Assembly (NCBI RefSeq): GCF_965205175.1
Contig: NZ_OZ242038.1
Coordinates: forward strand, 806,001 to 870,000
DNA: 64,000 nucleotides
Reading direction: 5' to 3'
Source of the DNA: Poriferisodalis sp965205175
GTDB taxonomy: Bacteria > Actinomycetota > Acidimicrobiia > Acidimicrobiales > Poriferisodalaceae
In this document: piece after piece, positions 44,179 through 57,479 of the stretch
Layout of the letters: the number at the start of each line of letters is the position of its first letter
How positions within the stretch are numbered: position 1 is the stretch's first letter
Translations under genes and position numbers: made by a program
The notes under the pieces: generated by a model
Databases searched by the model: none
The model's input: the letters and a program-made list of their open reading frames with translations, nothing else
Told to the model about the DNA's origin: nothing

Positions 44179-44829
44179 ATGCCACGGCTTCCCGGACTGC
44201 TGAAGGGCCTCGGGGTCACTGCCCGAACCGCCGCGCGCACGCTGTTCCCCAAGCGCGGCCTGCGCACGCTCATTCCCGCGCCGCAGCAGGGCGCGGTCAC
44301 CGTGCAATACCCGCACGAGAAGGAAGCCCCGCCCGACCGAGCCCGGGGCGTGATCGCCCTGCACGAGGAGAACTGCACCGCGTGCATGCTGTGCTCAAGG
44401 TCGTGTCCGGACTGGTGCATCTACATCGAAGGCCACAAGGTGAAAGCTCCGCCCCGGCGAGCCGGCGGCAAGGCCCGCACGGTCAACGTGATCGACCGGT
44501 TCGACATCGACTACGCGCTGTGCATGTACTGCGGCATCTGCGTGGAGGTCTGCCCGTTCGATGCGCTGTTCTGGACACCCGAATACGAGTACTCCGAGCC
44601 GCACATTGCAGACCTGCTGCACGACCGGATCCGGCTCGGCGAATGGATGGAGACTGTGCCGGAGTTCTTGGCCTACGAATCGGGCTCAGAGCAAAAGGTG
44701 CGCAGCGTGCCCGACTTCGGCCCGCAGGACATGGCCCCCAAGCGCAAGCTCGAAGCCGGCGAGCCCGAGGCTGCCGAGCCCGAAGCAGCACAGCCGCTGC
44801 TTGAACCGGCCGGCGGGGCGGAGAGCTAG
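44179..44829 (+). CDS. nuoI: Complex I subunit I, second copy
   Basis: A 216-residue 2x[4Fe-4S] subunit: CTACMLCSRSCPDWC and CMYCGICVEVCPFDA. An insert of about 20 residues with a basic patch (KVKAPPRRAGGKAR) lies between the two sites. With no NuoE, F or G in this operon, this subunit would be the entry point for electrons, as with ferredoxin in the chloroplast-type enzyme. The C-terminal tail is acidic. Confidence 0.93.
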   Translation: MPRLPGLLKGLGVTARTAARTLFPKRGLRTLIPAPQQGAVTVQYPHEKEAPPDRARGVIALHEENCTACMLCSRSCPDWCIYIEGHKVKAPPRRAGGKARTVNVIDRFDIDYALCMYCGICVEVCPFDALFWTPEYEYSEPHIADLLHDRIRLGEWMETVPEFLAYESGSEQKVRSVPDFGPQDMAPKRKLEAGEPEAAEPEAAQPLLEPAGGAES

Positions 44830-44837
44830 GCCGCCCC

Positions 44838-45332
44838 GTGGTTGCGCAGAACATCGCTTTCGGCATCATCGCGGCCCTCACGGTGCTGGCCGGGCTGGGC
44901 ATGGTGACGACCCGCAACGTCGTGCATGCGGCGTTGTTCTTGGTGGCGGTGCTGGGCGGCTTGGCCGCGAACTACGTGCTGCTCACGGCGGAGTTCATCG
45001 CCACCACCCAAGTGCTGGTCTACATCGGTGCCGTGATGGTGTTGTTCCTGTTCGGCATCATGCTGACCCGCGCGCCGATCGGGCGAATACCCCAGATGAC
45101 CGGCGCATCCTGGCCGGTCGCTGCGCTGTCGGCGCTGGCCTTGGGCGGCATCATCGCCTACGCCCTCATCGACCGCTTCGGTGCGGATTCGCTGGCCGAC
45201 GACAGCACGGTCTTTCGGACCGCCGACGTGGGGGACTCGGTCTTCTCGCAGTACATCATTCCGTTCGAAGCCGTCTCGGTGCTGCTGCTCGCGGCGCTGA
45301 TCGGCGCAGTCGTGCTGGCGCGACGGGACTGA
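44838..45332 (+). CDS. nuoJ: Complex I subunit J, second copy
   Basis: A 164-residue membrane subunit, shorter than copy 1. Signature blocks: VTTRNVVHAALFLVAVLGGLAANYVLL and TTQVLVYIGAVMVLFLFGIML. GTG start at 44838, eight bases after nuoI. Confidence 0.92.
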   Translation: MVAQNIAFGIIAALTVLAGLGMVTTRNVVHAALFLVAVLGGLAANYVLLTAEFIATTQVLVYIGAVMVLFLFGIMLTRAPIGRIPQMTGASWPVAALSALALGGIIAYALIDRFGADSLADDSTVFRTADVGDSVFSQYIIPFEAVSVLLLAALIGAVVLARRD

Positions 45333-45342
45333 GGCCGCTGCA

Positions 45343-45642
45343 ATGCTGCTGAACCAATTCCTGCTGCTCGGCGCGCTGTTGTTCGCGCTCGGCGTCTACG
45401 GCGTGCTGGCGCGCCGCAACGGTGTCATGGTGCTGATGTCGATCGAGCTGATGCTGAACGCGGTCAACCTGAATCTGGTGGCGTTCGGCTTGCAGCACGA
45501 TGCCGTGTCGGGGCAGGTCTTCGCCTTGTTCGTCATCGCCGTCGCAGCAGCCGAGGTGGGCGTCGGGCTGGCCATCGTGTTGCTGCTGTACCGCAACCGC
45601 CGATCGATCGCGGTCGACGAATTCGACCTGATGAAGGGCTGA
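45343..45642 (+). CDS. nuoK: Complex I subunit K, second copy
   Basis: A 99-residue three-helix subunit. VMVLMSIELMLNAVNLNLVAF and FVIAVAAAEVGVGLAIVLLLY hold the conserved glutamates. ATG at 45343, ten bases after nuoJ. Confidence 0.95.
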   Translation: MLLNQFLLLGALLFALGVYGVLARRNGVMVLMSIELMLNAVNLNLVAFGLQHDAVSGQVFALFVIAVAAAEVGVGLAIVLLLYRNRRSIAVDEFDLMKG

Positions 45643-45652
45643 GCGCCGCGCC

Positions 45653-47893
<2,241 letters not shown>

Positions 47894-47936
47894 GCCGGCA
47901 GAGACGCAATCAAGGCAATTGACAGGGAGCTTGCCA

Positions 47937-49514
47937 GTGGACGCAACCGGAGTGACCGCAGCTGGGTTCGACGCCTGGGCGCTGACGCTGGCGGTTTTCC
48001 TGCCTGCGGTGGGCGCACTCGTCATGATGGTTGTGCCTCGTGCCCGAGAGCTGGAGCTGAAGGCGATAGCGCTAGTGGCGTCGCTGGCGTCGCTGGCCGT
48101 CGGGGTGTACCTGCTGTTCGCCTTCGACTACGGCAACGCCGGATCGCTGCAGTTCGTCGTGGACAAGAGCTGGATCGACGCCATCGACGCCGACTACATC
48201 TTGGGCCTCGACGGGCTGTCGCTGCCGCTGCTGATCCTGTCGATGGTGATCATCCCGCTGTGCGTGATCTACTCCTGGGAGCACATCCCCGAGCCGGGCA
48301 ACGCCAAGGCGTTCTTGATCTTGATGCTGATACTGGCATCGGGCATGAACGGGACGTTCGTGGCGCAGGACCTCATCTTGTTCTTCGTCTTCTTCGAGGT
48401 CGTGCTGCTGCCGATGTACTTCATGATCGGCGTGTGGGGCGGTGAGAATCGCCGCTACGCCTCGCTGAAGTTCTTCCTGTTCACCTTGTTCGGCTCGGCC
48501 TTGATGATTGTCAGCTTCGTGGCCCTGTACTTCGTGGCCACCGGTGTGGACGGGCAAGTGCTGAACAGCTTCGACATGCGGGTGCTGGCCGATGCCGCGG
48601 GCGGCGATCTGGCGCGGGGCACCCAGGCCATCATCTTCGCGGGCATGTTCATGGGCTTCGGCATCAAGGTGCCGATGTTCCCGTTCCACACCTGGCTGCC
48701 CGATGCTCACACCGAGGCGCCCACTGTGGGCTCGGTGATCCTGGCCGCGATCCTGCTCAAGCTCGGCACCTACGGCTTCGTGCGCATCGCGTTGCCGTTC
48801 CTGCCCGAGGGCGCTGCGGCCTGGGCGCCGTGGATCGGCCTGCTGGCGGTCATCGGCATCATCTACGGCGCTCTGGGCTGCCTGGCGCAGTCCGACATGA
48901 AGCGTCTCATCGCGTTCAGCTCCGTGGCGCACATGGGCTTCGTGATGCTGGGCATCGCCACGCTGACCCCCATCGGCATCAATGCGGCAGTGTTCGGCAT
49001 GGTGGCCCACGGCATCATCACCGGAATGCTGTTCTTCTTGGCCGGCTCGGTGAAGGAGCGCTATCACACTCTGGAGATCAGCCGGCTGGGCGGACTGCTG
49101 CGCTCCGCGCCCCGGATGGGCTGGATTCTGGGCATCTCCGCCATGGCGTCGCTGGGTCTCCCCGGTTTGGCGGGCTTCTGGGGAGAGTTCCCGGCGATCC
49201 TATCGGCCTACAACCCCGCTGCCGGCTTGTCGCAGGCCACCTTCCGCACCTACATGGTGATTGCCGCGGTGGGCACCGTGTTCGCTGCCGGGTATCTGCT
49301 GTGGCTGTTCCAGCGCAGCGCATTCGGCGAGCCGCGACCCGAGTGGGACGGTCACACGATCGCCGACGTGAATCGCTACGAGTGGGCCGCGTGGACGCCG
49401 CTCATCGCTGCGATGGTGCTGTTCGGGTTCGTCCCCGGACTGATCTTCGGCGTGGTCGATGACGTGTCCACCGGCATCGCCGAGAGCATCAGCGCGGCCG
49501 TGGGCGGGCGCTGA
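47937..49514 (+). CDS. nuoM: Complex I subunit M, second copy
   Basis: An antiporter-like subunit, 525 residues. FEVVLLPMYFMIGVWGGENR and KVPMFPFHTWLPDAHTEAPTVGSV are the functional helices. The GTG at 47937 is chosen because an AGGGAG ribosome site (47924-47929) lies seven bases upstream; an in-frame TTG at 47919 precedes that site. Confidence 0.94.
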   Translation: MDATGVTAAGFDAWALTLAVFLPAVGALVMMVVPRARELELKAIALVASLASLAVGVYLLFAFDYGNAGSLQFVVDKSWIDAIDADYILGLDGLSLPLLILSMVIIPLCVIYSWEHIPEPGNAKAFLILMLILASGMNGTFVAQDLILFFVFFEVVLLPMYFMIGVWGGENRRYASLKFFLFTLFGSALMIVSFVALYFVATGVDGQVLNSFDMRVLADAAGGDLARGTQAIIFAGMFMGFGIKVPMFPFHTWLPDAHTEAPTVGSVILAAILLKLGTYGFVRIALPFLPEGAAAWAPWIGLLAVIGIIYGALGCLAQSDMKRLIAFSSVAHMGFVMLGIATLTPIGINAAVFGMVAHGIITGMLFFLAGSVKERYHTLEISRLGGLLRSAPRMGWILGISAMASLGLPGLAGFWGEFPAILSAYNPAAGLSQATFRTYMVIAAVGTVFAAGYLLWLFQRSAFGEPRPEWDGHTIADVNRYEWAAWTPLIAAMVLFGFVPGLIFGVVDDVSTGIAESISAAVGGR

Positions 49515-49516
49515 CG

Positions 49517-51226
49517 ATGGATGCCGGAGTGCTGTCGTTGAGCTCGCTGCTCGCCTTCGTGCGGCCGGACCTCGACTGGCACGCGCTCGCGCCCGAACTG
49601 ACGCTGCTGGCGGTGGGCACGCTGGTGACCGTCGCCGACATCGCGCTGGACGACCGGGCCAAGCGCATGATGCCGACGCTGGCCGGCGTCGGACTGCTCG
49701 TGACGCTGGTGCCGATCCTCACGCTGGCCGCCGATGGCGCCGAGCGCCCCATGTTCGGCGGGGCCTACGTGGTGGACGACTTCTCGCTGGTGCTCAAGGC
49801 GCTGTTCATCCTGGCCGGCTACGTGGTCGTGCTGATGTCGGTGGACTACGTGCGCGACGGCGACTACTACGAGAACGAGTACTACACGCTGCTGCTGACC
49901 TCGCTGCTGGGCATGGTGATGATGGCCAGCTCGCGGGATCTCATCAGCGTGTTCGTGGCGTTGGAGCTGCTGTCGATTCCCGCGTACATGCTGGCTGCGT
50001 GGCGCAAGGGCGGGCCTCGGTCAAACGAAGCCGGCTTGAAGTACTACCTGATGGGCGTGTTCGCCTCGGCGGTGATGCTCTATGGCATGTCCCTGCTGTT
50101 CGGCGTGGCGGGCGACACCGACTTCGGCACAATTGCTGCTGCGCTGCGCGGCGAGGGCGCGAGCCCGATCGTGATCGTGGCGATCCTGTTCGTGCTGATC
50201 GGGTTCGCGTTCAAGGTGTCTGCGGTGCCGTTCCACACGTGGGCCCCTGACACCTATGAAGGGGCGCCGACGCCGGTGACCGCCTTCTTGTCGGTGGCGT
50301 CGAAGGCGGCGGGGCTGGTGGCGCTGCTGGGGCTGACGTTCGCGGCTTTCGAAGGGGCCGCCGACGTGGTGCAGCCGTTCTTCTGGGTGCTGGCTGCGGT
50401 GACCATGACGGTGGGCAACCTCGTCGCACTGCGCCAGACGAACATCGTGCGGATGCTGGCGTACTCGGGCGTGGCCCAGGGCGGCTTCATGCTGGCACCT
50501 CTCGCGGTGGCGTTTGAGGGCGATGCGTGGCGCATCGGCGGCACGGAGGTCGCCACCACCATGCTGCCCGCGGCGTACCAGGCGGTGGTGGTGTACGCCA
50601 TCATCTACGCGTTCATGAATCTGGGAGCGTTCAGCGTGGTGCTCGCCGTGTCGCGGCGAACTCGCTCGGGCGAGATCGCCAGCTACGGCGGCCTGTTCAG
50701 CTACGCGCCCGGGATGGCGGTGCTGATGACGCTGTTCGTGGCGGCGCTGGCCGGCATCCCTCCGGCGAGCGGCTGGTACGCCAAGTTCGTGATCTTCCGG
50801 GCGCTGGCAGAAGCCAATACCGCGGCCGGCTGGGTGCTCGCGGTGGTCGTAGCAGTGAACGCGGTGCTCGCGTTCGGCTACTACGCCCGAGTGCTGAGGC
50901 AGATGTGGTTCCACCCGGTGCCCGACGCCGTGGCGCTCGGCATCGACACCCGCGAGGACGGCGTGGACGGCGGGGACACTGCCCACGCCCTGCCGAGCGG
51001 AGCTTCCGGCAGTGCCTCCGGCGGTGTCCCGCACGACGACGGCGGTTTCGCAGCCACGCAGACGCGCCCGCTCACCATGGTCGCCTACACCCCTGGACCC
51101 ATTCCGATCACGGGTGCCTTGGCTGCAGCGCTGGTCATCACTGCTGCGGCGACGTTCGTGTTCGGGGTCCTGCCCGGCCTCGTCAGTCACTTCGGCCAGA
51201 TCGCCTTCGTCTACCTCGGCGGCTGA
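49517..51226 (+). CDS. nuoN: Complex I subunit N, second copy
   Basis: An antiporter-like subunit, 569 residues. FVALELLSIPAYMLAAWRKG and KVSAVPFHTWAPDTYEGAPTPVTA are the core motifs. A Gly/Asp/Ser-rich loop near residues 475-515 is extra. It lies two bases after nuoM and is followed, after 57 bases, by the methyltransferase gene. Confidence 0.94.
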   Translation: MDAGVLSLSSLLAFVRPDLDWHALAPELTLLAVGTLVTVADIALDDRAKRMMPTLAGVGLLVTLVPILTLAADGAERPMFGGAYVVDDFSLVLKALFILAGYVVVLMSVDYVRDGDYYENEYYTLLLTSLLGMVMMASSRDLISVFVALELLSIPAYMLAAWRKGGPRSNEAGLKYYLMGVFASAVMLYGMSLLFGVAGDTDFGTIAAALRGEGASPIVIVAILFVLIGFAFKVSAVPFHTWAPDTYEGAPTPVTAFLSVASKAAGLVALLGLTFAAFEGAADVVQPFFWVLAAVTMTVGNLVALRQTNIVRMLAYSGVAQGGFMLAPLAVAFEGDAWRIGGTEVATTMLPAAYQAVVVYAIIYAFMNLGAFSVVLAVSRRTRSGEIASYGGLFSYAPGMAVLMTLFVAALAGIPPASGWYAKFVIFRALAEANTAAGWVLAVVVAVNAVLAFGYYARVLRQMWFHPVPDAVALGIDTREDGVDGGDTAHALPSGASGSASGGVPHDDGGFAATQTRPLTMVAYTPGPIPITGALAAALVITAAATFVFGVLPGLVSHFGQIAFVYLGG

Positions 51227-51283
51227 CCTCCGGCACGGCCACGAGTCCCTCGGGGTGCTCGTCAGGCTTGGGCGCGTGCGCAG

Positions 51284-52378
51284 ATGCGCAGAATGGTCGT
51301 GATGGCCGGCGGGACGCGCAGCCCGATGCGATTCGACGACTACATGGACGCAGCGCTGTACGGCGACTCGGGCTTCTACACGAGCGGCGGTCGGCCGAGT
51401 GCCCGGCAGCGAATCGGGCAGGCGCGTGGCGACTTCGCTACCTCGGTCGAGCTGGGCACGCTGTTCGCTCGGTGCATCGCCGGCTGGCTGGACCGCACGT
51501 GGCGCGAGCTGGGTCGGCCGGACCCGTTCGTCGTCGTCGAAGGCGGTGCTGGACGCGGCACGCTGTGTCTTGACGTGCTCGCCCATGTCGAAGCAACCAG
51601 CGCTGCGCTGGGTGCCGCGCTGCGCTACGTCATGGTCGAGCGAGTCGCCGGTTTGCGACACGCTGCCGAGTCTCGGCTTGCGGCTTCGTCGTTCCCGTTG
51701 GCTGTCGCAGTGCCTGATCTGCCGAGCGGACCGTTTGTCGGGGTGGTGATAGCCAACGAACTGCTGGACAATCTGCCCCTTCGCCTGCTGGAACGCTCTC
51801 ATGACGGCTGGCAGGAGATACACGTCCAGCTCCGAACAGTCGGTGCCGATGAACCCGCCGTCGAGGTCATGCGGCCAGCGGACGCTGACGCTGCCGCCAT
51901 GGCTGCGGCGCTGGCACCCGACGCAGCAGTCGGATCGAGGGTTCCCTTGCAGCTTCGTGCGGCCGTGTGGGTGCGGCGTGCGCTGAGACTGGTTCGCCGC
52001 GGCTGCGTGCTGGTGTTCGACTACGGCGTACCCAGCACCGCAGAGCTGATAGCCAGATCGCACACCGAGTGGTTGCGGACGTATCGGGCCCACCGGCGCG
52101 GCCTTGATGTGCTGCGTGCGCCCGGCACCGCCGACATCACCTGCGATGTCGCCTTCGACCAGCTGCCACCCGGCGCAACGCTGAGCACCCAAGCCGAGTG
52201 GCTCGCGGCGGCCGGCATCGATTCGATGACCGCCGGCGCGCGATCGTGCTGGCAGCGAAGCCGAGCCGCTCCCACAGCCGATGCGCTTGGGGCCCGAGCG
52301 CTGCTCGACGAGGCAGCGGCGCTCACCGACCCATCCGGCATGGGGGCATTCACCGTCGCCGAGTGGCGCATCGACTGA
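51284..52378 (+). CDS. MidA/NDUFAF7-type SAM-dependent methyltransferase
   Basis: A 364-residue protein of COG1565. Family blocks are MRFDDYMDAALYGDSGFYTSGG, GDFATSVELGTLFARCIAGW, the SAM-site VVEGGAGRGTLCLDVL, IANELLDNLPLRLL, and VLVFDYGVPS. In mitochondria NDUFAF7 methylates an arginine of NDUFS2, the NuoD homologue, during complex I assembly. Its place directly after two nuo operons suggests the same task here. The usual LGPG is GGAG in this copy. Start ATG at 51284, with other starts possible up to 51341. Confidence 0.88.
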   Translation: MRRMVVMAGGTRSPMRFDDYMDAALYGDSGFYTSGGRPSARQRIGQARGDFATSVELGTLFARCIAGWLDRTWRELGRPDPFVVVEGGAGRGTLCLDVLAHVEATSAALGAALRYVMVERVAGLRHAAESRLAASSFPLAVAVPDLPSGPFVGVVIANELLDNLPLRLLERSHDGWQEIHVQLRTVGADEPAVEVMRPADADAAAMAAALAPDAAVGSRVPLQLRAAVWVRRALRLVRRGCVLVFDYGVPSTAELIARSHTEWLRTYRAHRRGLDVLRAPGTADITCDVAFDQLPPGATLSTQAEWLAAAGIDSMTAGARSCWQRSRAAPTADALGARALLDEAAALTDPSGMGAFTVAEWRID

Positions 52379-52458
52379 GCTAGGCCGCGCGTTCTCCTCG
52401 GTGGGTACGGGTGGCTTGACGGTCGCCTTGCGGCGCGCCCAGGTTCAGACGATGGGGC

Positions 52459-52818
52459 TCAGGCGATTGCCGGCGTGGTGCCGCGAGAGGGGCGTTCCTC
52501 GAGCCGTGAGACTCGCTCGCGGATCAGCGTCACCTCTTCCTTGATCTCCTTGATGTCCGAGCGCATCTCTTTGTTGTCGGCGCGCAGCGCGTCGAACTGC
52601 CGGTTGGTCTCGGCGCGGTGTTTGTGCAGCTCGTCTTTCAGTTCTGCGCGCATGGCCTGTTGGTCCGCGCGCAGGTCCTGCTGGTGCGCGGACATGGTGG
52701 CGATCTGGCGGGCGACGGGTGTCACCATGAGCTTCACGATGGTGAGCGTCAGCGCGATGCCGAAAGCGAAGAAGCTGCTGAGCGCTGTGAGCTGGTTCCA
52801 TGCGATGTCGGCGGGCAT
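52459..52818 (-). CDS. Small membrane-anchored coiled-coil protein (copy 2)
   Basis: A 119-residue paralogue of the protein at 4497-4922. The first 45 residues are almost the same (MPADIAWNQLTALSS then FFAFGIALTLTIVKLMVTP), as are the SRLEERP and TTPAIA ends. It has a single 11-residue unit RAETNRQFDAL where copy 1 has three. One membrane span plus a charged coiled coil; function unknown. The ATG is six bases after a TAGCTT element (leaderless). A decayed third copy lies about 500 bases away in the same orientation. Confidence 0.75.
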   Translation of the reverse strand: MPADIAWNQLTALSSFFAFGIALTLTIVKLMVTPVARQIATMSAHQQDLRADQQAMRAELKDELHKHRAETNRQFDALRADNKEMRSDIKEIKEEVTLIRERVSRLEERPSRGTTPAIA

Positions 52819-52824
52819 GTTCGC

Positions 52825-52830
52825 AAGCTA
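52825..52830 (-). promoter_or_regulatory. -10 element, leaderless promoter of copy 2
   Basis: TAGCTT on the minus strand followed by GCGAAC and the ATG, identical to copy 1. Confidence 0.6.
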
Positions 52831-52949
52831 CCGCGGCAGTGCCAGTCGCGCCAGCGAATATTCCAGCAGCCTTGCGCCGGGGGCCCTCGCCCTACCCCAG
52901 CCTTCCCGCTTTGCGGCTTGTCGGGGTCGCTGGTGGTCCTGTCGGGTGC

Positions 52950-53165
52950 GGCGACATCGACTATTACGACATCAGGCTGTACAGCCCTGGCACCGACTTC
53001 ATTGAGCAGCGCAAGAGGGTCACAGACGGCACGAGGAGCGTGAAATTCGCCGGCTTGGTGGGCGCCGGCCAATACGTTGCCCAAGTATTCGCCTACAAGC
53101 GCCTATGTGCTCCGCTATGGGACCGTTATCCTTCGGGCGTGGCGAGGTTTGCCTACTCCGAATAG
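52950..53165 (+). pseudogene. Fibronectin-III-like domain remnant
   Basis: An open frame reads GDIDYYDIRLYSPG, then VKFAGLVGAGQYVAQVFAYK and ends in a stop at 53163-53165. The pattern (YxIRLY ... VxFxGLxxGxYxAQVxAY) is that of the second half of a fibronectin-III domain of a secreted repeat protein. No start codon or signal peptide precedes it, so it seems to be a leftover fragment. A better preserved protein of this kind enters the window at 63652. Confidence 0.45.
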
Positions 53166-53301
53166 GGGTGTGATGGGCCACACCAAGCTGAGCCCCACCG
53201 ACCCTCGCTTCGAGCACCACTGACGCAGATGCGCCCCGCCCAACATCCCGGGCGAGGTGCAGCGCCGCGTACGGTTCAGCGATGTTCCGGCTGGCCCACG
53301 T

Positions 53302-53566
53302 TCAGGCGATTGCCGGCGCGCAGCTCCTTGAACTGGCGGTTGGACGCTGCGCGGTGTTCTCGGCGGTCCTCCTTGTGATCCGCGCAAGCAGCAGCGATGG
53401 CCTACGTGGTGTCCACAGGCTGTTCCTTCAGCTCCGCCAAGTTGGTTTCGGTCTGGCGGACAATCGGTGCCAAGACCAGCTTCACGATGATCAGCGTCAG
53501 CCCGATGCCGACGCCGAACACGCTGCCGAACACAGCCAGCTCGCTCCATCCGACATCTGTGGGCAC
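53302..53566 (-). pseudogene. Decayed third copy of coiled-coil gene
   Basis: From a GTG at 53566 it reads VPTDVGWSELAVFGSVFG, then GLTLIIVKLVLAPIVRQT, clearly the N-terminus of the coiled-coil family, and stops at TAG (53402-53404) after 54 residues. Further on, ASNRQFKELRAGN and the end APAIA plus stop (53302) survive in shifted frames. The middle coiled coil has been deleted or shifted. The leaderless TAGCTT-N6-start arrangement (53573-53578) is still intact, so a 54-residue peptide could still be made. Confidence 0.75.
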
Positions 53567-53614
53567 CTTCGCAAGCTACCGCAACAGCGGCGCACCCGCC
53601 AGGGATGACTCAGT

Positions 53615-53645
53615 CGACAACTACGACAACCGCTATTGCGACAAC
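53615..53645. repeat. Three CGACAAC repeats upstream of acsA
   Basis: CGACAAC at 53615, 53624 and 53639, within about 140 bases of the acetyl-CoA synthetase start. The remaining bases of the gap before acsA show no gene. They could be regulator-binding sites or chance. Confidence 0.3.
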
Positions 53646-53757
53646 TACTCTGCCTTCGCGGCCGAACCGCACACGAACCTGCGCAGCCTGCTGAGCCGAC
53701 GAGCGTCACCGACCCGGCACTGCGACGTGACAGCAGCCTCGCACCACTGGAGCAGCG

Positions 53758-55803
<2,046 letters not shown>

Positions 55804-55927
55804 CCGCAGCTCGTCCTCAGTAGTCTGAAGCGGCACCGACGAGACCGACGCCCAAGGCCCAAGACGACTCGGCGCGACCACACGACCACACGACGACACA
55901 AGCGTCAACAGCGAGGTACCGCACGAC

Positions 55928-56785
55928 GTGCGCAACACGGCCAAGACCACGGTTCTGCTGGCAGGCTTGGCGGGCCTGATCCTGTGGATCGGCAGCTTCT
56001 GGGGCCAAAGCGGCCTCACCTTCGGCGTCATCATCGCCTTGGTCATGGTCGGCGGCAGCTACTGGTTCAGCGACAAGCTGGCCATCCGCTCCGCCCGGGC
56101 CCAGGAAGTTCAGCCGCATCAGCTGCCCGACTACTGGCGGATCATGCGGGAGCTCACCACGCTGTCAGAGCTTCCGATGCCGCGCCTGTACGTCTCGCCC
56201 GATCCTCAGCCCAACGCCTTCGCCACCGGACGCAACCCCAAGAACGCAGCGGTCTGCGTCACCGAAGGGCTCATTCGCCACCTGGACTGGTACGAGATCC
56301 GGGGCGTGCTGGCTCACGAGATGGCGCACATCCGTAACAGGGACATCCTCATCGGCTCGGTGGCTGCTGCGGTGGCCACAGCCATCACCTTCGCCGCTCG
56401 CATGGCGCAGTTCGCCATGATCTTCGGCGGCGGACACCGCGGCGACAACGACCGCAACCCCATCGGGGAACTGCTGCTCATCTTCCTGGCGCCGATCGCT
56501 GCGTTGCTGCTGCAGATGGCCATCAGCCGCAGCCGCGAGTACCAGGCCGACCGCACCGCAGCGCGGATGATCGGCGACGGCGAGCCGCTCGCACGGGCGC
56601 TGGAGAAGCTGGACGTGGCCTCCAAGACGGTGCCCAGCTTGGCCGACGCGAATCAGGCTCAGATGTACATCGCGAACCCGCTGGCAGGCCGGCGGATGGG
56701 CCTCAAAGGGCTGTTCACCACGCATCCACCGATGGATGAGCGCATCCGCCGCCTGCGCGACGGCTCGTGGCAGGATGCCATCTGA
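55928..56785 (+). CDS. htpX: Membrane zinc metalloprotease HtpX
   Basis: A 285-residue HtpX: two N-terminal spans (VLLAGLAGLILWIGSFW; FGVIIALVMVGGSYWF), the zinc motif VLAHEMAHIRNRD, a further hydrophobic pair, and SREYQADRTAARM with the third zinc ligand. It degrades misfolded membrane proteins. GTG start at 55928. Convergent with yajQ; the gap holds a small palindrome CTGATCGATCAG (56817-56828). Confidence 0.93.
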   Translation: MRNTAKTTVLLAGLAGLILWIGSFWGQSGLTFGVIIALVMVGGSYWFSDKLAIRSARAQEVQPHQLPDYWRIMRELTTLSELPMPRLYVSPDPQPNAFATGRNPKNAAVCVTEGLIRHLDWYEIRGVLAHEMAHIRNRDILIGSVAAAVATAITFAARMAQFAMIFGGGHRGDNDRNPIGELLLIFLAPIAALLLQMAISRSREYQADRTAARMIGDGEPLARALEKLDVASKTVPSLADANQAQMYIANPLAGRRMGLKGLFTTHPPMDERIRRLRDGSWQDAI

Positions 56786-56841
56786 CCCAGCGCCCCATCT
56801 GATCGAGCAGCCCCAACTGATCGATCAGCTCAGCGGCGAGT

Positions 56842-57330
56842 TCAGTCGCGGAAATTCTCGAACTGCAGGGGCAGCTCGAAGTCGCCGTCTGTGAGTTCGG
56901 CGATGACCGCCTGCAGATCGTCACGCTTCTTGGACGTCACCCGCAGCTGGTCGCCCTGCGTTTGCGACTGGACGCCCTTGATGCCGAGGCCCTTGATGAA
57001 CTTGTTGAGCTCTCGTGCCCGGTCCGATGAGATGCCCGCAGCGAGCGTGGCCGCTTGGCGCACTGTGCCGCCGGCTGCTTCGGTGACCTTGCCGTAGTGG
57101 ACAGCCTTGAGGCTGACCTGACGGCGTACCAGCTTCTCCTCCAGCACCTGCCGCATGGCGGCGAGCCGATCTTCGGTGCTGGAATGCATGTTGATGGCTT
57201 GGTCGCCGAGTTCCACGGTGCTGCCGGTGTCGCGGAAGTCGTAGCGGTTGGCAACTTCGCGAGATGCCTGATCTACCGCGTTGCGGATCTCCTGCATGTC
57301 CACTTTGGAGACGATGTCGAAAGAAGGCAT
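56842..57330 (-). CDS. yajQ: YajQ-family nucleotide-binding protein
   Basis: A 162-residue protein matching YajQ (DUF520) along its length: MPSFDIVSKVDMQEIRNAVDQA, NRYDFRDT, KGVQSQTQGDQLRVTSKKRDDLQAVI, ending PLQFENFRD. Relatives bind RNA or cyclic-di-GMP. The ATG at 57330 sits six bases after TAGCTT, a leaderless arrangement. It is divergent from tRNA-Tyr. Confidence 0.95.
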   Translation of the reverse strand: MPSFDIVSKVDMQEIRNAVDQASREVANRYDFRDTGSTVELGDQAINMHSSTEDRLAAMRQVLEEKLVRRQVSLKAVHYGKVTEAAGGTVRQAATLAAGISSDRARELNKFIKGLGIKGVQSQTQGDQLRVTSKKRDDLQAVIAELTDGDFELPLQFENFRD

Positions 57331-57336
57331 GACGGC

Positions 57337-57342
57337 AAGCTA
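57337..57342 (-). promoter_or_regulatory. -10 element, leaderless promoter of yajQ
   Basis: TAGCTT on the minus strand, then GCCGTC, then ATG; the same element and spacing as in the coiled-coil gene family. Confidence 0.55.
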
Positions 57343-57374
57343 GCGACGCGTGACTGTCTCTGGTGATGTTGCTC

Positions 57375-57380
57375 TAGGCT
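57375..57380 (+). promoter_or_regulatory. Possible -10 of tRNA-Tyr
   Basis: TAGGCT 14 bases before the mature tRNA end, with GTGACT upstream (57350-57355) as a loose -35, though the spacing of 19 is long. Confidence 0.3.
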
Positions 57381-57394
57381 TCGTGGCTCGGTGG

Positions 57395-57479
57395 GGGTCG
57401 GTGCCCGAGCGGACAAAGGGAGCGGGCTGTAAACCCGTCGGCTTCGCCTACGGAGGTTCGAATCCTCCCCGGCCCACCA
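57395..57479 (+). tRNA. tRNA-Tyr (GTA)
   Basis: An 85-base tRNA with a long variable arm. The acceptor stem pairs GGGTCGG with CCGGCCC (one U-G pair); the anticodon loop is CTGTAAA with anticodon GTA; the T arm reads GGAGGTTCGAATCCTCC. The CCA end is encoded (57477-57479). The variable arm plus GTA anticodon identify tyrosine. Confidence 0.95.
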
